Shown here one piece after another: positions 63,346 to 64,000 of a stretch of DNA of 64,000 bases. Made by a program: the position numbers and the translations under genes. The stretch covers positions 25,963 through 89,962 of the forward strand of contig NZ_STFZ01000022.1 of assembly GCF_005222845.1 (NCBI RefSeq), read 5' to 3'. The notes beneath the pieces are model-generated. The model was not told the origin of the DNA. It was given only the letters and a program-made list of their open reading frames with translations, and did no database searches. This DNA comes from Rhizobium sp. FY34 (lineage in GTDB: Bacteria; Pseudomonadota; Alphaproteobacteria; Rhizobiales; Rhizobiaceae). Each line of letters starts with the position of its first letter. Position 1 is the stretch's first letter.

Positions 63346-63879
63346 CTATGAAGCCGAACGTTTCCCGGTGCCAGGTTCGGCTGCAGCGCGCTCAAGCTTG
63401 CGTTTGAACTCCAATGTCAACATTGGCAATGCGGCGTCTAGCATTTCCTTGTCGCCCATATCCCGCACCACTTTTGCAAGTTCGTTATAGAGGTATGCGA
63501 CCTCTCGGGCGATGCGCCGTTGTGGCGGTTTTTGGCCAACCTCGCCAAATATCGCGGATACACGGTCATGGAGCCGTTCCATCAGGTCGGGGTCGATCTG
63601 TAACGTTGCCATGTTTCCATGGCCGGGCGCGAACATGTCGCCTTTCCCGGTAGCAAGCCAATTGATGTTGATACCGAACCGCTCGTTATAGATTGCGAGT
63701 GTCATGGCATCGGGGGTCCGCTCTCCACGCTCGTAATACGCAAGCGTGTTTTTGCTGATGCCAAGTGAATCAGCAAATTCAGTCCGGTCGGGATCCCCCA
63801 AGGCCCGACGAACATCCCGAATTCGCCCGCCCAGTAGCGTTTTCGGCTCGCTTTCCGGCTTCGCCAATAACTCACCCAT
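63346..63879 (-). CDS. Phage-type XRE family repressor
   Basis: A 177-residue regulator. The N-terminal 75 residues form an XRE helix-turn-helix (DRTEFADSLGISKNTLAYYERGERTPD) followed by a segment typical of Mu-C/phage repressor-like proteins (YNERFGININWLATGKGDMF). The C-terminal half is helical, with no peptidase active site, so RecA-driven self-cleavage is not expected. It reads away from a 30-base palindrome that starts 7 bases before its ATG. Confidence 0.82.
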   Translation of the reverse strand: MGELLAKPESEPKTLLGGRIRDVRRALGDPDRTEFADSLGISKNTLAYYERGERTPDAMTLAIYNERFGININWLATGKGDMFAPGHGNMATLQIDPDLMERLHDRVSAIFGEVGQKPPQRRIAREVAYLYNELAKVVRDMGDKEMLDAALPMLTLEFKRKLERAAAEPGTGKRSAS

Positions 63880-63885
63880 TAGACA

Positions 63886-63915
63886 ACAATCGCGTATTTA
63901 CAAATACGCGATTGT
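63886..63915. promoter_or_regulatory. 30-base perfect palindrome upstream of the repressor gene
   Basis: ACAATCGCGTATTT and its exact complement are separated by two bases. Placed at the start of a phage-type repressor gene, it is very likely the operator or part of a divergent promoter. The ACAA...TTGT ends resemble operators described for rhizobiophage repressors. Bases 63916-64000 hold no complete gene. Confidence 0.75.
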
Positions 63916-64000
63916 CCGACATCAGCGCCCTTGAGACAGATCGTGTTTAATTGAGAGGAGAGGATTTCTGGTTCATCGTAGCTCGATCAAAGGAAGCGAA

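Noticed and set aside
62732..63407. 129- and 135-codon open frames after the broken capsid gene
   Set aside because: No recognisable domain or convincing ribosome site on either strand; both overlap each other in part.
1..64000. CRISPR array, rRNA or integrase gene
   Set aside because: No regularly spaced repeats, no rRNA sequence and no tyrosine or serine recombinase motifs were seen in the window.

Overview
The window looks like a chromosomal segment of an alphaproteobacterium of the family Rhizobiaceae (Rhizobium/Agrobacterium group). The evidence is the high GC content and a set of genes typical of that family: a MucR/Ros regulator, a DnaA-C-domain protein next to a DUF6456 protein, and DUF1491, DUF2336, DUF5330, DUF930 and DUF6107 proteins. 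It also has a RopB-like outer membrane barrel, a DmeR/DmeF nickel-cobalt pair, a seven-gene Mrp antiporter operon and an RcGTA-like head gene cluster. Species cannot be named from the sequence alone.

Layout. 1-8.2 kb: two diguanylate cyclases (193 and 8190-) bracket small enzymes and two metal-efflux units, a MerR regulator with a CDF transporter and a DmeR-DmeF pair. 8.4-21.2 kb: oligopeptidase B, a hicAB-like module whose toxin frame is broken, a MITE-like element, an AI-2E permease, a glyoxalase-fold protein, a stress protein and DksA-like pair, an acyltransferase, a phenolic acid decarboxylase with a divergent LysR regulator, a DMT permease and MsrB. 21.4-27.3 kb: the tightly overlapping mrpABCDEFG operon. 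27.7-39.5 kb: mucR, the DnaA-C/DUF6456 pair, sufE, a sensor histidine kinase overlapping a peptidoglycan-binding protein gene, several conserved small proteins and an RHH/PIN toxin-antitoxin-like pair.

39.5-53.4 kb: PBP1a, a YcgN-type protein, then an epimerase and an orphan ParD-like antitoxin between two inverted copies of a 172-bp palindromic repeat, the second copy lying just after a truncated parE. Next come a methyltransferase, a chemoreceptor and the copper module copA-cueR-copZ. The 3' end of the methyltransferase gene and the copper promoter overlapping it are duplicated on both sides of the chemoreceptor gene, which therefore looks like an insertion. RopB and SelO follow.

53.5-64 kb: a DUF4160/DUF2442-HTH pair, then a gene-transfer-agent-like head module (terminase small and large subunits, portal, DUF6107, prohead protease, capsid). 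It is interrupted by an endolysin, a complete parDE pair and a PAP2 phosphatase. The capsid gene stops at about half the usual length at 62.69 kb. AT-richer sequence follows, with a phage-type XRE regulator under a 30-bp palindromic operator, which suggests that a second mobile element has entered the capsid gene.

Main themes: metal export (Zn/Cd-type, Ni/Co, Cu, each with its own regulator), cation/proton homeostasis, envelope and redox upkeep, and an accessory right end rich in toxin-antitoxin modules, dispersed palindromic repeats and phage-derived genes. No rRNA, tRNA or CRISPR array was seen.
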